Below are positions 61,156 to 64,000 of a DNA stretch of 64,000 bases, piece after piece; the first letter of the stretch is position 1, and each line of letters begins with the position of its first letter. Source of the DNA: Streptomyces sp. Isolate_45. GTDB taxonomy: Bacteria > Actinomycetota > Actinomycetes > Streptomycetales > Streptomycetaceae. A model generated the notes under the pieces. That model was not told the origin of the DNA. It searched no databases and was given only the letters and a program-made list of their open reading frames with translations. The position numbers and the translations under genes were made by a program. The DNA is taken from NCBI RefSeq assembly GCF_024721315.2, contig NZ_JANFAK020000018.1:16681-80680 (forward strand), read 5' to 3'.

Positions 61156-61968
61156 CTACGGGGCCGGGCGGAGCTCCAGGGTGCAGCACTTCACGCTGCC
61201 ACCGGCCTTGAGGAGCTCGGACAGGTCGACGCCGATCGGGTTGAAGCCGCGCTCGCGCAGCTGCTCGGCGAGGCCGGAGGCGTTCTGGGGCAGTACGACG
61301 TTGTATCCGTCCGAGGCCGCGTTGAGGCCGAAGACGGCGGCGTCCTCGGCGTCGGCCACGACCGCGTCGGGGAACAGGCGCCGCAGGACGGCCAGGCTGC
61401 CGGGGGAGAAGGCCGCCGGGTAGTAGGCGATCGTTCGCTCGTCCAGGACCGTGAGCGCGGTGTCCAGGTGGTAGTAGTCCGGGTCGACGAGCGTCAGCCC
61501 GATCACGGGACGGCCGAAGAACTCCTGGGCCTCGTCGTGGGAACGGGGGTCGCTGCGGAAGCCGGTGCCGGCGAGCAGCCACTCGCCGGTGAGCAGGTAG
61601 TCGCCCTCGCCCTCGTTGACCACGTCGGAGGTGCGCAGGTTCGGGAAGCCGTTGTCGCGCAGCCAGTCGTGGTAAGCGGGGCCCTCGGCGATGCGTTCCG
61701 CGTCCCGGAACCGCGCGACGAGCGCGCGGCCGTCGATGACGGTGGCTCCGTTCGCGGCGAACACCATGTCGGGGAGGCCGGGCAGCGGTTCGATCGTGTC
61801 GACGGTGTGGCCGAGGCTCAGGTAGACCTCGCGCAGCTGCTCCCACTGGGCGATGGCCAGCCGGGTGTCGACGGGCTTCTTCGGGTCCATCCAGGGGTTT
61901 ATGGAGTAGACCACGTCGAAGTACGTGGGCCGGCACATGAGGTAGTGCCGAGGCCGTGCTGTGCGCAT
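61156..61968 (-). CDS. Amidinohydrolase, dimethylargininase (DDAH)-like
   Basis: The 270-residue guanidino-modifying-fold enzyme has HYLMCRPTYFDVVYSINPWMD, LPDMVFAANGATV, the catalytic His in YYHLDTALTVL and nucleophilic Cys in GGSVKCCTLEL close to the C-terminus. DDAH turns N-omega-methylarginines into citrulline; related members act on arginine or other guanidines. The start is the ATG with AAGGGAACATC upstream. The divergent neighbour is a siderophore-type N-monooxygenase, and an iron box lies in the shared region, so an iron-linked role is likely. Confidence 0.87.
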   Translation of the reverse strand: MRTARPRHYLMCRPTYFDVVYSINPWMDPKKPVDTRLAIAQWEQLREVYLSLGHTVDTIEPLPGLPDMVFAANGATVIDGRALVARFRDAERIAEGPAYHDWLRDNGFPNLRTSDVVNEGEGDYLLTGEWLLAGTGFRSDPRSHDEAQEFFGRPVIGLTLVDPDYYHLDTALTVLDERTIAYYPAAFSPGSLAVLRRLFPDAVVADAEDAAVFGLNAASDGYNVVLPQNASGLAEQLRERGFNPIGVDLSELLKAGGSVKCCTLELRPAP

Positions 61969-62113
61969 GGGTGATGTTCCCTTGGGGTCAAGGGCGGCCG
62001 GGGTGCGGGCCGCCCATCGAGGGCGAGTGGGCGTCGCGGACATCTCGTCGCCGTCCGGGGTGCGTTGTGCGCGGGGGAGGGCGAGTTCGGGCAGGGACAC
62101 AAGCCTGCGTCAG

Positions 62114-62132
62114 TAAAGCAAGCCTTACCTAA
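62114..62132. promoter_or_regulatory. Iron box (DmdR/IdeR) on the DDAH side
   Basis: On the minus strand: TTAGGTAAGGCTTGCTTTA, 14 of 19 matches to TTAGGTTAGGCTAACCTAA. It is 146 bp upstream of the DDAH-like start. A separate imperfect inverted repeat (CTTCG..ATAGG-GCT-CCTAT..CGAAG) lies next to it at 62134-62158. Confidence 0.65.
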
Positions 62133-62219
62133 GCTTCGCAATAGGGCTCCTATCGAAGGGAGTTCGGCTCGTCGAGCCCGGCGGTCGATCTGATTTGCCC
62201 ATCGACAATCACTCGAAGA

Positions 62220-62238
62220 TCAGGTTAGCCTTGCCTAA
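62220..62238. promoter_or_regulatory. Iron box (DmdR/IdeR) on the monooxygenase side
   Basis: On the minus strand: TTAGGCAAGGCTAACCTGA, 16 of 19 matches to the iron-box consensus; the best of the three in the window. It lies 90 bp upstream of the N-monooxygenase start and predicts repression by iron. Confidence 0.8.
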
Positions 62239-62327
62239 GTTCTGCTCGGTCGCCGCTCCTTCGGCGTGCCTTGCCCCCAGGTTCCCCAATGCTCGGCAAG
62301 CGACTGCCCCGCACGATTGGGAGTGAC

Positions 62328-63722
62328 ATGTCAGAGGCTCATCCTGACGACGCGCCAGTGATCCACGACCTCATCGGAATCGGCTTCGGGCCGTCCAACG
62401 TGGCCATGGCCATAGCGCTCAGCGAGCACAACGCAGGCGTCGGACGGCAGGAGGCGGTCACGGCTCACTTCTTCGAGCGGCAGCCGCACTTCGGCTGGCA
62501 CCGGGGCATGTTGATCGACGACGCGACCATGCAGGTGTCCTTCCTCAAGGACCTGGTGACCCTGCGCAACCCGACCAGCGAATACAGCTTCCTCTGCTAC
62601 CTCAAGAGCAAGGGACGGCTGATCGACTTCGTCAACCACAAGAACCTGTTCCCGCTGCGCGTCGAGTTCCACGACTACTTCGAGTGGGCGGCGGCCAAGG
62701 TCGACGACATGGTCTCGTACGGGTGCGAGGTCGTCGACGTGCGGCCCGTGGTGCGGGACGGCGTGATCGAGTACGTGGACGTCACCGCCCGGTCCGGGGC
62801 CGAACGCGTCGTCCACCGTGCCCGCAACCTCGTCATCGGCACCGGCCTGCGGCCGTACCTCCCGGGGGGCGTCGAGCGCACGGAGCGGGTCTGGCACAAC
62901 TCGGACCTGCTGACCCGGGTGGAAGGGCTCAAGGACGCCGACCCGACCCGCTTCATCGTGGTCGGCGCCGGTCAGAGCGCCGCGGAGAACGTGGCCTTCC
63001 TGCACCGCGCCTTCCCCCGCGCCGAGGTCTGCGCCGTCTTCTCCCGCTACGGGTACAGCCCCGCGGACGACAGTGGCTTCGCCAACCGGATCTTCGACCC
63101 GGCCGCGGTGGACGAGTACTTCACCGCCCCCGAGGCGATCAAGCGCAAGCTGATCGAGTACCACGGCAACACCAACTACTCCGTCGTGGACGTCGATTTG
63201 ATCGACGAGCTCTACCGCCGGCAGTACCAGGAGAAGGTCCTCGGCACCGAGCGGCTGCGCTTCCTCAAGGTGTCCCGGATCGCCGACGTCGTGGAGACCC
63301 CCGAAAAGGTCCGCACCACGGTCGAATCGCTGGTCACCGGGGACCGGACGCCACTGGACGCCGACGTACTGGTCTACGCGACCGGATACCGGTCCGCCGA
63401 CGGACTCGGACTCCTCGGCGAGGCCGAGGCCCACTGCCTGCGCGACGACCAGGGCCGGGTCCGGGTGGAGCGGGACTACCGGGTGACCACCGATCCCGCG
63501 CTGCGCTGCGGCATCTACCTCCAGGGCGGCACCGAGCACACCCACGGCATCACCTCGGCGCTGCTGTCGAACACCGCGGTGCGGGTCGGGGAGATCCTCG
63601 ACTCGATCATCACCCGGGCCGGCGTCCGGAGTCCGGCGGTGCCCGGTCCCCGTCGGGCCGCCGACGGGATCGGCGCGGCGTTCCAGGTCGCCTCCGTGGA
63701 GCCCGGACGGGATCCGGTGTGA
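62328..63722 (+). CDS. L-ornithine/L-lysine N-monooxygenase (siderophore type)
   Basis: The 464-residue flavin monooxygenase hydroxylates the side-chain amine for hydroxamate siderophores. It has FAD site LIGIGFGPSNVAMA, substrate-side HRGMLIDDATMQVSFLKDLVTLRNPTSEYSFLCYL, NADPH site IVVGAGQSAAENVAFLH, and DVLVYATGYR, the C-terminal family motif. Ornithine versus lysine cannot be settled here. The start is the ATG after GGGAGTGAC. It has a good iron box upstream and is separated by about 360 bp from the DDAH-like gene. Other siderophore genes would lie beyond the window. Confidence 0.92.
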   Translation: MSEAHPDDAPVIHDLIGIGFGPSNVAMAIALSEHNAGVGRQEAVTAHFFERQPHFGWHRGMLIDDATMQVSFLKDLVTLRNPTSEYSFLCYLKSKGRLIDFVNHKNLFPLRVEFHDYFEWAAAKVDDMVSYGCEVVDVRPVVRDGVIEYVDVTARSGAERVVHRARNLVIGTGLRPYLPGGVERTERVWHNSDLLTRVEGLKDADPTRFIVVGAGQSAAENVAFLHRAFPRAEVCAVFSRYGYSPADDSGFANRIFDPAAVDEYFTAPEAIKRKLIEYHGNTNYSVVDVDLIDELYRRQYQEKVLGTERLRFLKVSRIADVVETPEKVRTTVESLVTGDRTPLDADVLVYATGYRSADGLGLLGEAEAHCLRDDQGRVRVERDYRVTTDPALRCGIYLQGGTEHTHGITSALLSNTAVRVGEILDSIITRAGVRSPAVPGPRRAADGIGAAFQVASVEPGRDPV

Positions 63723-63912
63723 CGGTCGGGATCCGGTGGCCCGGGCGGGGAGGTCCCGTCAAGGAGGTCACCACCGCGACCGCGAAGTCCGCGCCGTAGT
63801 CGCGACGGCGGTACGCCGGGACGGGGTCGGGGCGGGCTGGTGCGGGGGCGGGCGCGACGCGGATACTGCACTGCGCCCGGCGGGCCGGCCGCCGACGACG
63901 GAGAGGATCCCG

Positions 63913-64000
63913 ATGAGGTCGACCCGCACGTTGCGCACCGCCTCGCGGCTGCCGCGCACCCCGCGCCGCCGCGTGCGGCCCGCACTCGTACCGGCGCTCG
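63913..64000 (+). CDS. Start of an exported protein (partial)
   Basis: ATG at 63913 with GGAGAGGATCCC directly upstream. The visible 29 codons begin MRSTRTLRTASRLPRTPRRR and continue VRPALVPAL. The Arg-rich start turning hydrophobic suggests a signal peptide, perhaps of a binding protein linked to the preceding monooxygenase gene, but nothing else is visible. The window ends here. Confidence 0.5.
   Translation, partial: MRSTRTLRTASRLPRTPRRRVRPALVPAL

Noticed and set aside
1..64000. tRNA, rRNA, insertion sequence, prophage or CRISPR features
   Set aside because: No cloverleaf, transposase motif, phage structural gene or repeat-spacer pattern was recognised on either strand by reading; short RNAs could be missed without a covariance-model search.

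Overview
The window is high-GC actinobacterial chromosome and reads as a Streptomyces core-to-arm region. Evidence: strong GC bias at third codon positions, frequent GTG starts, 4-bp start/stop overlaps, and typical Streptomyces families (XRE/DUF397/ATPase triad, DUF5999, DUF5997, DUF6328, MurT/GatD, SpoIIE-type phosphatase). All calls come from reading the sequence; no database search was run.

Layout. 1-5.3 kb: end of an unknown gene, then a biotin locus (leftward bioB-bioA-bioD, divergent bioF). 5.3-7.1 kb: XRE regulator, DUF397 protein and a divergent anti-sigma-type ATPase. 7.5-12.1 kb: urease operon ureABCFGD without ureE. 12.3-20 kb: secreted S33 peptidase, PlsC-like acyltransferase, CtaG-like copper/oxidase assembly protein, 6-phosphofructokinase, MurT-GatD (peptidoglycan amidation) and peptide deformylase. 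20-26.2 kb: TetR regulator divergent from an acyl-CoA dehydrogenase, a SRPBCC protein, two very small genes, an AfsR-like NB-ARC ATPase and an FN3 lipoprotein. 26.4-31.6 kb: five-gene ABC importer of the nickel/peptide family with a near-perfect Nur-type operator at its start, so probably NikABCDE, which would supply urease. 31.7-36.5 kb: secreted propeller-like protein, cytochrome b plus molybdopterin oxidoreductase pair, voltage-gated-channel-like protein and DoxX protein.

36.8-47.3 kb is the most unusual part. Nine co-directional genes, nearly all joined by 4-bp overlaps, encode an ATP-grasp ligase, a DUF364 'heavy-metal chelation' protein, a divergent cysteine-synthase-fold PLP enzyme, a dipeptide-epimerase-like enolase, an MFS exporter and a complete peptide/nickel-type ABC importer. 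A Zur/Fur-like sequence lies inside the predicted promoter. I infer a small peptide-like metallophore that is made, exported and re-imported with its metal. I do not recognise it as a described system.

47.4-57.6 kb: DUF5997 / HTH-less LysR-like divergent pair, CsbD-like protein, aldehyde dehydrogenase, YbdK-type ligase, ANTAR-GAF-PAS-PP2C phosphatase, DUF6328 membrane protein, TetR, and a secreted amidohydrolase with a discoidin domain. 57.8-61.1 kb: a secreted, membrane-tethered protein with a zinc deaminase motif, followed by a membrane partner. 61.1-64 kb: an amidinohydrolase (DDAH-like) divergent from a siderophore-type ornithine/lysine N-monooxygenase, with two DmdR/IdeR-type iron boxes between them, then the start of a further gene.

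Metal homeostasis recurs through the window: nickel (urease, nik, Nur box), probable zinc (metallophore operon), iron (three iron boxes, hydroxamate-type monooxygenase) and copper (CtaG-like). No rRNA, tRNA, CRISPR array, insertion sequence or phage gene was recognised.
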